A stretch of 64,000 nucleotides of DNA from Pseudomonas argentinensis (GTDB lineage: Bacteria; Pseudomonadota; Gammaproteobacteria; Pseudomonadales; Pseudomonadaceae): positions 1,488,001-1,552,000 of the forward strand of contig NZ_CP056087.1 in NCBI RefSeq assembly GCF_001839655.2, in the 5' to 3' direction. Position 1 is the first letter of the stretch. The number at the start of each line of letters is the position of its first letter. This document shows, in pieces, positions 9,954-19,817 of this stretch. A program made the translations under genes and the position numbers. The notes beneath the pieces were generated by a model. It was given only the letters and a program-made list of their open reading frames with translations. It searched no databases and was not told where the DNA came from.

Positions 9954-10814
9954 ATGGATATCGACCTTACCCGCACCTTTCTGGAAATCGTCCGCAGCGG
10001 CAGCTTTATCGCCGCCGCCGAGCGCATGCACATCACCCAGACGGCGATCACCGCACGCATCCAGAAGCTGGAAAGCCACCTGGGCAGCACGCTGTTCGTG
10101 CGTAACCGCGCCGGCGCGCGGCTGACCCCAGACGGCGAGGCGTTCGTCACCTACGCCAACCAGATCCAGCAGACCTGGGAGGCCGCCCAGCGCGACCTGC
10201 CGTTGCCGGACGGTTACCACAACGTGCTGCATATCGGCGGCGAGGTGAGCCTGTGCAACCCGCTGATGCTGCGCTGGGTCAGCGCGATTCGCCAGGGTAT
10301 CGAGGGCTACGCGGTGCGCGCCCAGGTCGCCGAATGCGCCAGCCTGCTGCGCCAGGTGGAAATGGGCGTGATGGATGCGGCGCTGGTCTACCAGCCCACC
10401 TACTGGGCCGGCATGCAGGTCGAGCAGGTGCTCGAGGAGAAGCTGATTCTGGTCCGGGCGGCGAATCCGGAGCCCTACGTGTACATCGACTGGAGCGACA
10501 GCTTCCGCGCCCAGCACGACCGCGCCCTGCCGGACAAGGCACGGGCGCCGGTATCCTTCAACCTCGGGCCCCTGGCCCTGCAGTACATCCTGGAGCACGG
10601 CGGCTCGGGCTACTTTCGTACCCGGGTGGTACAGAGCTATCTGGACAAGAAGGTGCTGGAGCGGGTGCCGCGGGCGCCGGAATTCAGCTACCCGACCTAT
10701 CTGGTGTATTCCCGCGAGCGGGATTCGGCGGCCCTGCAGCAGAGCTTCGGGCTGCTACGCGAAATCACCGCGCAGGATACCGACTGGTCGCAGCGCTGGG
10801 ATCCGGCGCTGTAG
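9954..10814 (+). CDS. LysR family transcriptional regulator
   Basis: 286 aa from ATG 9954 (GTG at 9948 is in frame and close). The N-terminal winged helix-turn-helix is clear (residues ~1-60: TRTFLEIVRSGSFIAAAERM, then ITQTAITARIQKLESHLG and TLFVRNR). It is followed by a substrate-binding domain from ~90 (VLHIGGEVSLCNPLML). It lies 88 nt downstream of the HPP gene on the same strand, so co-regulation is possible, but LysR regulators more often act on divergent genes and none is present here. Ligand and targets are unknown. The stop codon is followed within 7 nt by an inverted-repeat element. Confidence 0.88.
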   Translation: MDIDLTRTFLEIVRSGSFIAAAERMHITQTAITARIQKLESHLGSTLFVRNRAGARLTPDGEAFVTYANQIQQTWEAAQRDLPLPDGYHNVLHIGGEVSLCNPLMLRWVSAIRQGIEGYAVRAQVAECASLLRQVEMGVMDAALVYQPTYWAGMQVEQVLEEKLILVRAANPEPYVYIDWSDSFRAQHDRALPDKARAPVSFNLGPLALQYILEHGGSGYFRTRVVQSYLDKKVLERVPRAPEFSYPTYLVYSRERDSAALQQSFGLLREITAQDTDWSQRWDPAL

Positions 10815-10820
10815 AGCCTA

Positions 10821-11025
10821 TTCACGATCTTTTGGCTCGAATTCAGCGCTTTGTCTGCAAAGTGGCGGGAGCGGCCGCAAGCTGCAAGCCCCAAGCTACA
10901 AGCTACAAGTTAGAAGCAGTCCGCAGTGCTCTAGCTTCTTCTTGCAGCTTGAGGCTTGCGGCTTGAAGCTCAATGTCCGCTTCTGCCTTGTAGCAGCCTC
11001 TCTATGTCGCCTGAAAGATCGTGAA
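10821..11025. mobile_element. ~205-bp nested inverted-repeat element (MITE-like), non-coding
   Basis: Outer ends TTCACGATCTTTT (10821-10833) and GAAAGATCGTGAA (11013-11025) are inverted with 12 of 13 matches. Inside sits a second pair built of CAAGCT/GCAAGC units: 10875-10910 (CCGCAAGCTGCAAGC...) against 10936-10970 (...TTGCAGCTTGAGGCTTGCG). The element begins 6 nt after the LysR stop and contains no gene. Its right end (GCCTTGTA...CTCT...TCGTGAACAG) resembles the right end of the element at 52294-52507. Confidence 0.6.
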
Positions 11026-11037
11026 CAGCCCTCCGTC

Positions 11038-11412
11038 TTACTTCAGGCTTTCCACGCGCACCGGCACCACGCCTGAGCGAATCATGTCCAGCGACTCCGC
11101 CGCCTTGCGCGACACGTCGATGATCCGCCCGCGGGCGAAGGGGCCGCGGTCGTTGATGCGCACCACCACGCTGCGGTCGTTGTTGAGGTTGGTGACTTTC
11201 ACCATGGTGCCGAAGGGCAGGGTGCGATGGGCGGCGGTCAGGGCGTTCTGGTTGAAGCGCTCGCCGCTGGCGGTGCGGTTGCCGTGGTGGGCCTTGCCGT
11301 AATAGGAGGCCTTGCCTTCGGCGCGGTAATCGCCGGGCACGCCACCGCCAAAGCTGCTACAGCCGGCAAGCAGCAGGCTGAACAGCGCCAGCAGTACCGA
11401 TAATCGACGCAT
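11038..11412 (-). CDS. RlpA-like double-psi beta-barrel lipoprotein
   Basis: 124 aa with a lipoprotein signal ([12 protein letters not shown], lipobox Cys at ~18), so probably outer-membrane anchored. The rest is one double-psi beta-barrel domain of the RlpA family: [42 protein letters not shown] and [12 protein letters not shown]. RlpA of P. aeruginosa is a lytic transglycosylase acting on denuded peptidoglycan at the septum. This protein lacks the C-terminal SPOR domain of true RlpA, so it is a short paralogue and septal targeting is not implied. The start has GGAGA 9 nt upstream. It follows gatB on the same strand but a strong terminator separates them. Confidence 0.85.
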   Translation of the reverse strand: MRRLSVLLALFSLLLAGCSSFGGGVPGDYRAEGKASYYGKAHHGNRTASGERFNQNALTAAHRTLPFGTMVKVTNLNNDRSVVVRINDRGPFARGRIIDVSRKAAESLDMIRSGVVPVRVESLK

Positions 11413-11441
11413 TGCTTTTCTCCATCCCGGACTTCAGATGC

Positions 11442-11469
11442 GAAAACGCCGGGCAAACCCGGCGTTTTC
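11442..11469 (-). terminator. intrinsic terminator after gatB
   Basis: A perfect 12-bp stem, GAAAACGCCGGG / CCCGGCGTTTTC, with a 4-nt loop lies 7 nt beyond the gatB stop. Read on the minus strand it ends in GGCGTTTTC. The arms are symmetric, so it could act in both directions. Confidence 0.85.
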
Positions 11470-11475
11470 ATAGGC

Positions 11476-12924
11476 TCAGCCTTCGAGCTTTTTCTTCAGC
11501 AGTTCGTTCACTTGCCCCGGGTTGGCTTTGCCCTTGGAGGCTTTCATGGCCTGGCCGACGAAGAAGCCGAACATCTTGCCGCGCTTGGCTTCGTCGCTGG
11601 CGCGGTACTGTTCGACCTGGTCGGCGTTGGCCGCCAGCACCTCGTCGAGCATCGCCTCGATGGCGCCTGAATCGGTGACCTGCTTGAGGCCCTTCTTGTC
11701 GATCACTTCGTCGGCCGTCGCACCTTCACCGGCCGCCAGGGCCTCGAAGACCATCTTGGCGATCTTGCCGCTGATGGTGTTGTCCTTGATACGCAGGATC
11801 ATGCCGCCCAGTTGCTCGGCGGACACCGGCGACTGGTCGATCTCCAGGCCTTCCTTGTTGAGCAGGCTGGACAGCTCGCCCATCACCCAGTTGGCCGCCA
11901 GCTTGGCATCGCCACAGGTTTTCTCGACGGCTTCGAAGTAGTCGGCCAGCTCACGGCTGGCGCTGAGCACGCTGGCGTCGTAGGTCGACAGGGCATACTG
12001 GCTTTCGAAACGCTCGCGCTTCTGCGGCGGCAGTTCCGGCAGCTTGGCACGCAGGTCATCGAGGAAGCTGCGCTCGATCACCACCGGCAGCAGGTCCGGG
12101 CAGGGGAAGTAACGGTAGTCGTTGGCTTCTTCCTTGCTGCGCATGGATCGGGTCTGATCCTTGTTGGGATCGTACAGGCGGGTTTCCTGCACCACCTTGC
12201 CGCCGTCTTCGATCAGCTCGATCTGGCGTTGCACTTCGTGGTTGATGGCTTTCTCGATGAAGCGGAACGAGTTGACGTTCTTGATCTCGGCGCGGGTGCC
12301 GAACTCGGCCTGGCCCTTCGGGCGTACCGACACGTTGCAGTCACACCGCAACGAACCTTCGGCCATATTGCCGTCGCATATTCCGAGATAGCGGACGAGG
12401 GCATGGATGGCCTTTACATAGGCCACCGCTTCCTTGGCCGAACGGATGTCCGGCTCGGAAACGATTTCCAGCAGCGGCGTGCCGGCGCGGTTCAGGTCGA
12501 TGCCGCTCATGCCCTGGAAGTCTTCGTGCAGGCTCTTGCCGGCGTCTTCTTCCAGGTGCGCACGGGTGATGCCGATACGCTTGACGGTGCCGTCTTCCAG
12601 GGTGATATCGAGGAAGCCCTTGCCGACGATGGGATGATCCATCTGGCTGGTCTGGTAGCCCTTCGGCAGGTCCGGGTAGAAGTAGTTCTTGCGCGCGAAG
12701 ACGTTACGCTCGGCGATCTCGGCATCGATGGCCAGGCCGAACTGGCAGGCCATGCGTACCGCTTCGGCGTTGAGCACCGGCAGGGTGCCAGGCATGCCGA
12801 GGTCGACCAGGCTGGCCTGGGTGTTGGGCTCGGCGCCAAAGGTGGTGGCGCTGGCCGAGAAGATCTTCGATTGGGTGCTGAGCTGAGCGTGAATCTCCAG
12901 CCCGATGACGGTTTCCCATTGCAT
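11476..12924 (-). CDS. gatB: aspartyl/glutamyl-tRNA amidotransferase subunit B
   Basis: 482 aa, full length for GatB. It begins [20 protein letters not shown], the conserved N-terminus, with [19 protein letters not shown] and [16 protein letters not shown], including the zinc and phosphate-binding region. GatB forms the kinase/transamidation half of GatCAB, converting Glu-tRNA(Gln) and/or Asp-tRNA(Asn) to the amidated forms in the cytosol. The C-terminal YqeY/GatB tail domain is intact ([20 protein letters not shown]...). It is the last gene of gatC-gatA-gatB, 11 nt after gatA, and is followed by a terminator. Confidence 0.97.
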   Translation of the reverse strand: MQWETVIGLEIHAQLSTQSKIFSASATTFGAEPNTQASLVDLGMPGTLPVLNAEAVRMACQFGLAIDAEIAERNVFARKNYFYPDLPKGYQTSQMDHPIVGKGFLDITLEDGTVKRIGITRAHLEEDAGKSLHEDFQGMSGIDLNRAGTPLLEIVSEPDIRSAKEAVAYVKAIHALVRYLGICDGNMAEGSLRCDCNVSVRPKGQAEFGTRAEIKNVNSFRFIEKAINHEVQRQIELIEDGGKVVQETRLYDPNKDQTRSMRSKEEANDYRYFPCPDLLPVVIERSFLDDLRAKLPELPPQKRERFESQYALSTYDASVLSASRELADYFEAVEKTCGDAKLAANWVMGELSSLLNKEGLEIDQSPVSAEQLGGMILRIKDNTISGKIAKMVFEALAAGEGATADEVIDKKGLKQVTDSGAIEAMLDEVLAANADQVEQYRASDEAKRGKMFGFFVGQAMKASKGKANPGQVNELLKKKLEG

Positions 12925-12935
12925 AGATGTGTTCC

Positions 12936-14387
12936 TCAGAATCCGCTCGGTGCTTGTTTGTGCCAGTCGCTGACCTGCTGGTACTGGTGCGCGACGTTGA
13001 GCAGACGACCTTCCTGGAAGTAGTTGCCGAGCAACTGCACGCCCACCGGCAGGCCATCGACGAAGCCGGCCGGCATCGACAGACCGGGAATGCCGGCCAG
13101 GTTGGCGGTGATGGTGTAGATGTCTTCCAGATAGGCGGAGACCGGATCGGCGTTCTTCTCGCCCAGCTTCCAGGCCAGGTTCGGCGTGGTCGGGCCGAGG
13201 ATCACGTCGATGTCCTTGAACGCGGCGACGAAATCGTTCTTGATCAGCCGGCGGATCTGCTGGGCCTTGATGTAGTAGGCGTCGTAGTAACCGGCGGACA
13301 GCGCGTAGGTGCCGACCATGATGCGCCGCTTCACTTCCTCGCCGAAGCCTTCGCCACGGGAGCGCTTGTACAGGTCCTGCAGGTCTTTTGGGTTCTCGCA
13401 GCGGTAGCCGAAGCGCACGCCGTCGAAACGCGACAGGTTGGAGCTGGCTTCCGCCGGGGCGATCACGTAGTAGGCCGGGATGGCGTGCTGCAGGTTGGGC
13501 AGGCTGATGTCCTTGACGGTGGCACCGAGCTTTTTCAGCTCTTCGACCACGGCCATGATCTGCTCGCCGATGCGCGCATCGAGGCCGGCGCCGAAGTATT
13601 CCTTGGGCAGGCCGATGCGCAGGCCGGCCAGCGGCTGGGCGAGGGCGGCCAGGTAATCATCGACCGGCTGGTCGACGCTGGTCGAATCCTTGGCATCGAA
13701 ACCGGCCATGGCGCCGAGCAGCAGGGCGCAATCCTCGGCGGTGCGGGCCAGTGGGCCGCCCTGATCGAGGCTGGAGGCGTAGGCGATCATGCCCCAGCGC
13801 GAGACGCGGCCGTAGGTCGGCTTGATGCCGGTGAGGTTGGTCAACGCGGCCGGCTGACGGATCGAGCCGCCGGTATCGGTGCCGGTAGCGGCGGGCAGCA
13901 GGCGTGCGGCCACCGCTGCGGCCGAGCCGCCCGAGGAGCCACCAGGGACGCGGCTGGTGTCCCAGGGGTTCTTGACCGGGCCGTAGTGGCTGGATTCGTT
14001 GGCCGAGCCCATGGCGAACTCGTCCATGTTCAGCTTGCCGAGGGTCACGGTGCCAGCGGCATTCAGTTTCTCGACCACGGTGGCGTCGTAGGGCGCCTTG
14101 AAACCGGTGAGGATCTTCGAGCCGCAGCTGGTCAGCACGCCCCTGGTGCAGAACAGGTCCTTGTGGGCGATCGGCGCGCCGAGCAGCGGTCCGTTTTCAC
14201 CGGCGGCGCGGCGGGCGTCGGCGGCCTTGGCCTGCCCGAGGGCCTGCTCGGCGGTCACGGTGATGAAGCTGTTGAGCTGCGGATCGAGCTTCTCGATGCG
14301 AGCCAGCAGGTTCTGAGTCAGCTCGGCGGAGGAGAATTGCTTGTCGGCGAGTGCGCGGGCGATCTCGGCCAGGGTCAATTGATGCAT
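12936..14387 (-). CDS. gatA: aspartyl/glutamyl-tRNA amidotransferase subunit A
   Basis: 483 aa, full length. This amidase-signature subunit releases ammonia from glutamine for GatB. The Ser-cisSer-Lys catalytic elements are visible: [10 protein letters not shown] (Lys), [16 protein letters not shown] and [13 protein letters not shown]. The start at 14387 ([13 protein letters not shown]) matches the family N-terminus and lies 15 nt after gatC. It is the middle gene of the gatCAB operon; nothing unusual was noted. Confidence 0.97.
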   Translation of the reverse strand: MHQLTLAEIARALADKQFSSAELTQNLLARIEKLDPQLNSFITVTAEQALGQAKAADARRAAGENGPLLGAPIAHKDLFCTRGVLTSCGSKILTGFKAPYDATVVEKLNAAGTVTLGKLNMDEFAMGSANESSHYGPVKNPWDTSRVPGGSSGGSAAAVAARLLPAATGTDTGGSIRQPAALTNLTGIKPTYGRVSRWGMIAYASSLDQGGPLARTAEDCALLLGAMAGFDAKDSTSVDQPVDDYLAALAQPLAGLRIGLPKEYFGAGLDARIGEQIMAVVEELKKLGATVKDISLPNLQHAIPAYYVIAPAEASSNLSRFDGVRFGYRCENPKDLQDLYKRSRGEGFGEEVKRRIMVGTYALSAGYYDAYYIKAQQIRRLIKNDFVAAFKDIDVILGPTTPNLAWKLGEKNADPVSAYLEDIYTITANLAGIPGLSMPAGFVDGLPVGVQLLGNYFQEGRLLNVAHQYQQVSDWHKQAPSGF

Positions 14388-14402
14388 GGCGGAAGGCTTT
14401 CC

Positions 14403-14690
14403 TTACTCGATGACTTTGGGAACCAGGTACAGGCCGCTTTCCACGGCCGGGGCGATGGCCTGGTAGGCGTCGCGCTGGTTCGTTTCGGTAACGGCGTCGG
14501 CGCGCAGGCGCTGGGTGGTTTCCAGCGGGTGGGCCAGGGGCTCGATGCCGGTGGTGTCGACCGCCTGCATGTTGTCGATCAGGCCCAGAATGCTGTTGAG
14601 GGTTGCGGTGGTCTGTGGCAGTTCACTGTCACCCAGGCCCAGGCGGGCCAGGTGTGCGATCTTTTCCACCTCGGAGCGTTCAAGTGCCAT
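14403..14690 (-). CDS. gatC: aspartyl/glutamyl-tRNA amidotransferase subunit C
   Basis: 95 aa beginning [19 protein letters not shown], the usual GatC start, with GGAGAA 7 nt upstream; the same frame is open further upstream but without family similarity. GatC is the small clamp joining GatA and GatB ([12 protein letters not shown], then the C-terminal [10 protein letters not shown]). First gene of gatCAB, reading away from mreB, with which it shares a 328-bp promoter region. Confidence 0.96.
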   Translation of the reverse strand: MALERSEVEKIAHLARLGLGDSELPQTTATLNSILGLIDNMQAVDTTGIEPLAHPLETTQRLRADAVTETNQRDAYQAIAPAVESGLYLVPKVIE

Positions 14691-14899
14691 CGGGTTCTCC
14701 CTGTAAAAGCTAGCCGCCAGGCGGTCGCCAGCATGGGTCTCGGCAGGTACCCGTGCCGGGGGGGCAGGGAACGGATGCGTTTGGCTGGCGGTCAAAGGCG
14801 GCGACGTGCGGCTTGGGGCGGTTACCGGTAGCGCATGACAGCTTTTCAGTGCTGTCGCCACCCGTGTGGAAGATGCCTCAAGGCCGCGGAAAAACAGGC

Positions 14900-14926
14900 A
14901 ATCTAACATATTGGTGCCTTGCTCAA
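14900..14926 (-). promoter_or_regulatory. candidate promoter of gatCAB
   Basis: On the minus strand TTGAGC (14921-14926) and TAGATT (14900-14905) are separated by 15 nt, a short spacer. Its -35 overlaps the -35 of the proposed mreB promoter, giving a back-to-back arrangement. Confidence 0.3.
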
Positions 14927-14947
14927 AATCCCTGCCGTTGTTAGAGT
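14919..14947 (+). promoter_or_regulatory. candidate sigma-70 promoter of mreBCD
   Basis: TTGCTC (14919-14924), 17-nt spacer, TAGAGT (14942-14947), about 70 nt upstream of the mreB ATG. Both hexamers are moderate matches with ideal spacing. Confidence 0.5.
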
Positions 14948-15006
14948 TTGCCGCACTTTTTTACCTGCGTGTTTTCTTGCGCCGATCTTTACCACGCGTT
15001 GCCTAG

Positions 15007-16056
<1,050 letters not shown>

Positions 16057-16137
16057 GCCGCACGCCTCACGCTGCAGCAGCTCGGAAGCTACCATCGCGC
16101 CGCATGCAGCTTCCGGGCAGGCTACGAGGTAATCGCC

Positions 16138-17130
16138 ATAAAGCCGCTATTCGCCAAAGGTCCTTCGCTCGGTGTACGCCTGCTGGTGTTCGCCGTGCTG
16201 TCGGCTGCCCTGATGGTCGTCGACGCCCGCCTTACCGTTCTGCATTCGGTTCGTAGCCAGCTCGGCCTGATCGTCGAGCCCGTCTACTGGCTTGGCCGCC
16301 TGCCGGTCACCCTGTGGGAAAGTGCCACCCAGGAGCTCAGCTCGCGCAACGAGCTGGCCGCCGAGAACGAGAAGCTCAAGGCCGAACAGCTGATGATGCA
16401 GCGCCGCCTGCAGAAGCTCGCCGCGCTGACCGAGCAGAACGTGCGCCTGCGCGAACTGCTCAACTCCTCGGCCCTGGTCGACGACGAGGTGCTGGCCACC
16501 GAGTTGATCGGCATCGATCCCAACCCCTTCACGCACCGTATCCTGATCGACAAGGGCGAGAAGGACGGCGTGGTGCTCGGCCAGCCGGTGCTCGATGCCC
16601 GCGGCCTGATGGGCCAGGTGGTCGAGGTGATGCCCTACACCTCCCGCGTGCTGCTGCTCACCGATACCACCCACAGCATTCCCGTGCAGGTCAACCGCAA
16701 CGGCCTGCGCGCCATCGCCACCGGCACCGGCAACCCGGAGCGTCTCGAGCTGCGTCACGTGGCCGACACCGCCGATATCAAGGAAGGCGACCTGCTGGTC
16801 AGCTCCGGCCTCGGCCAACGCTTCCCGGCCGGCTACCCCGTGGCCACGGTGACCGAGGTGGTACACGACTCCGGCCAGCCGTTCGCCATCGTCCGTGCCG
16901 TGCCGACCGCCAATCTCAACCGCACCCGCTACATGCTGCTGGTGTTCACCGACCCGCGCACGCCGGAGCAGCGCGCCGCCGAGTCGGCGGAGGCCCAGGA
17001 GGAGGTCGATCGCCGCGCCCTCGAGCATCCCGATGCCGAGGCGCCGCTCGAGGACGCGCCACCAGTCGACGCGCAGGCGCCGGAAGCTGCACCTGCCGAA
17101 CCTGCCAGCGCTGAGGAGGCCCGCCAATGA
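16138..17130 (+). CDS. mreC: rod shape-determining protein MreC (probable ATA start)
   Basis: 330 aa if translation begins at the ATA at 16138. The frame upstream of the GTG at 16186 reads KPLFAKGPSLGVRLLV, which is the conserved Pseudomonas MreC N-terminus and the start of the membrane anchor, yet no ATG, GTG or TTG lies in frame there. GAGGT (16126-16130) is spaced 7 nt from ATA and only 1 nt from the alternative ATC at 16132. MreC is a bitopic protein linking MreB/MreD to PBP2: anchor at ~15-35, coiled coil at ~70-115 (ELAAENEKLKAEQLMMQRRL), then the beta-barrel periplasmic domain, with an acidic, Ala/Pro-rich C-terminal tail. The stop overlaps mreD (ATGA). Confidence 0.9.
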   Translation: MKPLFAKGPSLGVRLLVFAVLSAALMVVDARLTVLHSVRSQLGLIVEPVYWLGRLPVTLWESATQELSSRNELAAENEKLKAEQLMMQRRLQKLAALTEQNVRLRELLNSSALVDDEVLATELIGIDPNPFTHRILIDKGEKDGVVLGQPVLDARGLMGQVVEVMPYTSRVLLLTDTTHSIPVQVNRNGLRAIATGTGNPERLELRHVADTADIKEGDLLVSSGLGQRFPAGYPVATVTEVVHDSGQPFAIVRAVPTANLNRTRYMLLVFTDPRTPEQRAAESAEAQEEVDRRALEHPDAEAPLEDAPPVDAQAPEAAPAEPASAEEARQ

Positions 17131-17615
17131 TCGCCACCCGTTCCAGCAACCTCTGGGTGATCTGGGCCAGCCTGGTGCTGGCGCTGTTGCTCAGTGTGTC
17201 CGCGCTGCCGCGTTTCATGGAGATCGGCCGGCCACTGTGGCTGGCACTGTTTCTCACCTACTGGGTGCTGGCCGTGCCGCATCGCATCGGCATGACCAGT
17301 GCCTTCTGCATCGGCCTGCTGGCCGACGTGCTCAACGGCACGCTGCTGGGGCAGAACGCGCTGATCCTCACCCTGATCACCTTTCTGGTGCTGAGCCTGC
17401 ACCAGCGCCTGCGCATGTTTCCCATGTGGCAGCAGAGCATGGTGCTGCTGGTGGTGTTCGGCGTCGCCCAGCTGGTGCAGCTGTGGCTCAACGCCCTGAC
17501 CGGCAACCGCCCGCCGACCCTGGCCTTCGTGCTGCCGGCCCTGGTCAGTGCGCTGCTCTGGCCCTGGGTGTGCAGCCTGCTGCGCGCCGTGCACCGGCGC
17601 ATGCGCGTCAACTGA
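17127..17615 (+). CDS. mreD: rod shape-determining membrane protein MreD
   Basis: 162 aa, with hydrophobic segments along its whole length giving about five to six membrane helices. Typical MreD sequence around LWLALFLTYWVLAVPHRIGM and GLLADVLNGTLLGQNAL. It completes the MreBCD elongation complex in the inner membrane. The 4-nt overlap with mreC implies coupled translation. maf follows 34 nt downstream and probably shares the transcript. Confidence 0.95.
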   Translation: MIATRSSNLWVIWASLVLALLLSVSALPRFMEIGRPLWLALFLTYWVLAVPHRIGMTSAFCIGLLADVLNGTLLGQNALILTLITFLVLSLHQRLRMFPMWQQSMVLLVVFGVAQLVQLWLNALTGNRPPTLAFVLPALVSALLWPWVCSLLRAVHRRMRVN

Positions 17616-17649
17616 ACCGCGCTGCGGCGCCTGATTGCGAGACCTGTGC

Positions 17650-18246
17650 ATGACCACGCTCTACCTGGCCTCCGCTTCGCCGCGCCGTCGCGAGCTGCTC
17701 GCACAGATCGGCGTCTCCTTTACCACCCACGTGGTGCCCATCGACGAAACCCCGCAGCCCGGCGAGGCGCCTGCCGTCTACGTCGAGCGCCTGGCGCTGG
17801 CCAAGGCCCAGGCTGCGCTCGGTACGCTGGCTGATCGCCATGATGCCGTGGTGCTCGGCTCCGACACCGCCGTGGTGCTCGATGGCCGCATACTCGGCAA
17901 ACCCGTCGACCGTGAGGATGCCCTGGCCACGCTGGCCGCGCTGTCCGGCCGTGAGCACCAGGTCTTGACCGCCGTCGCCCTGGTCAGCGATGCCCGGGCC
18001 GAGGCCCGCGTGGTGACCAGCACGGTGCGCTTCAAGCCGCTCGCCCGGACACAGATTGAAGCCTATTGGGCCACTGGCGAGCCGCGCGACAAGGCCGGCA
18101 GTTATGGTATTCAGGGCTTGGCTGCGGTATTCGTCAGCCAGATGCAGGGCAGTTATTCAGCGGTGGTCGGCCTGCCGTTGTGCGAGACTGCCGAACTGCT
18201 CGCGCAATTCGCGATTCCGTGCTGGCAAACGACCGCCAGCGCATAA
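17650..18246 (+). CDS. maf: Maf-type nucleoside triphosphate pyrophosphatase
   Basis: 198 aa from ATG 17650, which gives the family N-terminus [17 protein letters not shown]; an upstream in-frame ATG adds only five unrelated residues. Maf proteins hydrolyse non-canonical or excess NTPs (dTTP/UTP in the YhdE group). Visible motifs: SASPRRREL (phosphate binding), [28 protein letters not shown] (catalytic Asp region) and [12 protein letters not shown]. This agrees with the YhdE-type dTTPase/UTPase subgroup, but substrate is inferred. It sits between mreD and rng, as in many Gammaproteobacteria. Confidence 0.93.
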   Translation: MTTLYLASASPRRRELLAQIGVSFTTHVVPIDETPQPGEAPAVYVERLALAKAQAALGTLADRHDAVVLGSDTAVVLDGRILGKPVDREDALATLAALSGREHQVLTAVALVSDARAEARVVTSTVRFKPLARTQIEAYWATGEPRDKAGSYGIQGLAAVFVSQMQGSYSAVVGLPLCETAELLAQFAIPCWQTTASA

Positions 18247-18328
18247 CCCAGAGGTTGCAGGCCGCGATGGTTCGGGCGCGATGAGCCCGGCGCTGCTTTC
18301 AGCTTCATCTCAGCCAAGAGATGGGCGC

Positions 18329-19786
18329 ATGAGTGAAGAGATCCTGATCAACATCACGCCGATGGAGTCGCGCGTGGCGGTGGTGGAAAACGGTGTCCTG
18401 CAGGAAGTGCACGTCGAGCGCACCCAGCGCCGCGGCATCGTCGGCAATATCTACAAGGGCAAGGTGGTGCGCGTGCTGCCCGGCATGCAGGCGGCGTTCG
18501 TCGACATCGGCCTGGAGCGTGCGGCGTTCATCCACGCCTCGGAAATCTCCAGCCGCGAAGGCAGCGCCGTGGAGAGCATCAGTGCCCTGGTGCACGAAGG
18601 CCAGAGCCTGACCGTGCAGGTCACCAAGGACCCGATCGGCAGCAAGGGCGCGCGCCTGACCACCCAGCTGTCGATCCCCTCGCGTTACCTGGTGTACATG
18701 CCGCGCACCAGCCATGTCGGCATTTCCCTGAAGATCGAGGATGAGGCCGAGCGCGAGCGTCTCAAGCAGGTGGTCGCCGATTGCGTGGCTGCCGAGGGCA
18801 TCGCCGAGGCCGGCGGTTTCATCCTGCGCACCGCCGCCGACGGCGCGCGGGCCGAGGAGATTCTCGTCGACATCCGCTACCTGCGCCGCCTGTGGACGCA
18901 GATAGGCGAACAGATGAAGAGTGCACCGACGCCCTCGGTGATCTACGAAGACCTCAGCCTGGCCCTGCGCACCTTGCGCGATCTGGTCAGCCCGCGCTCG
19001 GAGAAGATCCGCGTCGACTCGCGGGAAACCTTCGGCAAGATCACCAGCTTCGTCGCCGAGCTGATGCCGGAAATCGCCGACCGTCTGGAACACTACCCGG
19101 GCGAGCGGCCGATCTTCGACCTGCATGGCATCGAGGACGAGATCCAGAAGGCCCTGGAGCGCAAGGTGCCGCTGAAATCCGGTGGCTACCTGATCATCGA
19201 CCCGGCCGAGGCGATGACCACCATCGACGTCAATACCGGCGCCTTCGTCGGCCATCGCACGCTCGAGGAAACCATCTTCAAGACCAACCTCGAGGCGGCC
19301 ACCGCGATTGCCCGGCAACTGCGCCTGCGCAACCTCGGCGGCATCATCATCATCGACTTCATCGACATGGAAGACGAGGAGCACCAGCGCCAGGTGTTGC
19401 GCACCCTGGAAAAGCAGCTGGAGCGTGATCACGCCAAGACCAACATTATCGGCATCACCGAGCTCGGCCTGGTGCAGATGACCCGCAAGCGCACCCGCGA
19501 AAGCCTCGAGCAGGTGCTGTGCGAGCCGTGCAGCCACTGTCAGGGCCGCGGCAAGCTGAAAACCGCGGAAACCACCTGCTACGAGATCTTCCGCGAGATC
19601 CTCCGTGAGGCCCGTGCCTACCAGCCCGAGGGTTATCGGGTGCTGGCCAACCAGAAGGTGGTCGACCGCCTGCTCGACGAGGAGTCCGGCAACGTTGCCG
19701 ACCTCGAAGCATTCATTGGACGAACCATCAAGTTCCAGGTCGAAACCATGTACTCCCAGGAACAATACGATGTGGTACTGCTTTAA
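18329..19786 (+). CDS. rng: ribonuclease G
   Basis: 485 aa from ATG 18329 (MSEEILINITPMESRVAVV), the usual RNase G N-terminus; the same frame is open further upstream into maf but without homology. Order: S1 RNA-binding domain (~35-125, GNIYKGKVVRVLPGMQAAFV), RNase H-like/5' sensor region, and the catalytic DNase I-like part with Asp residues in TTIDVNTGAFVGH and IIIIDFIDMEDEEHQRQV. The Zn-link CEPCSHCQGRG follows. The protein lacks the long C-terminal scaffold of RNase E, so it is RNase G (CafA), which processes the 16S rRNA 5' end and some mRNAs. Confidence 0.96.
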   Translation: MSEEILINITPMESRVAVVENGVLQEVHVERTQRRGIVGNIYKGKVVRVLPGMQAAFVDIGLERAAFIHASEISSREGSAVESISALVHEGQSLTVQVTKDPIGSKGARLTTQLSIPSRYLVYMPRTSHVGISLKIEDEAERERLKQVVADCVAAEGIAEAGGFILRTAADGARAEEILVDIRYLRRLWTQIGEQMKSAPTPSVIYEDLSLALRTLRDLVSPRSEKIRVDSRETFGKITSFVAELMPEIADRLEHYPGERPIFDLHGIEDEIQKALERKVPLKSGGYLIIDPAEAMTTIDVNTGAFVGHRTLEETIFKTNLEAATAIARQLRLRNLGGIIIIDFIDMEDEEHQRQVLRTLEKQLERDHAKTNIIGITELGLVQMTRKRTRESLEQVLCEPCSHCQGRGKLKTAETTCYEIFREILREARAYQPEGYRVLANQKVVDRLLDEESGNVADLEAFIGRTIKFQVETMYSQEQYDVVLL

Positions 19787-19817
19787 AGACGCCCGGCCGG
19801 GCCGGGGCGTGAGCTGA

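Noticed and set aside
16186..17130. mreC starting at the GTG at 16186
   Set aside because: It removes conserved N-terminal residues and half of the membrane anchor, and has no Shine-Dalgarno. ATA 16138 with GAGGT fits better.
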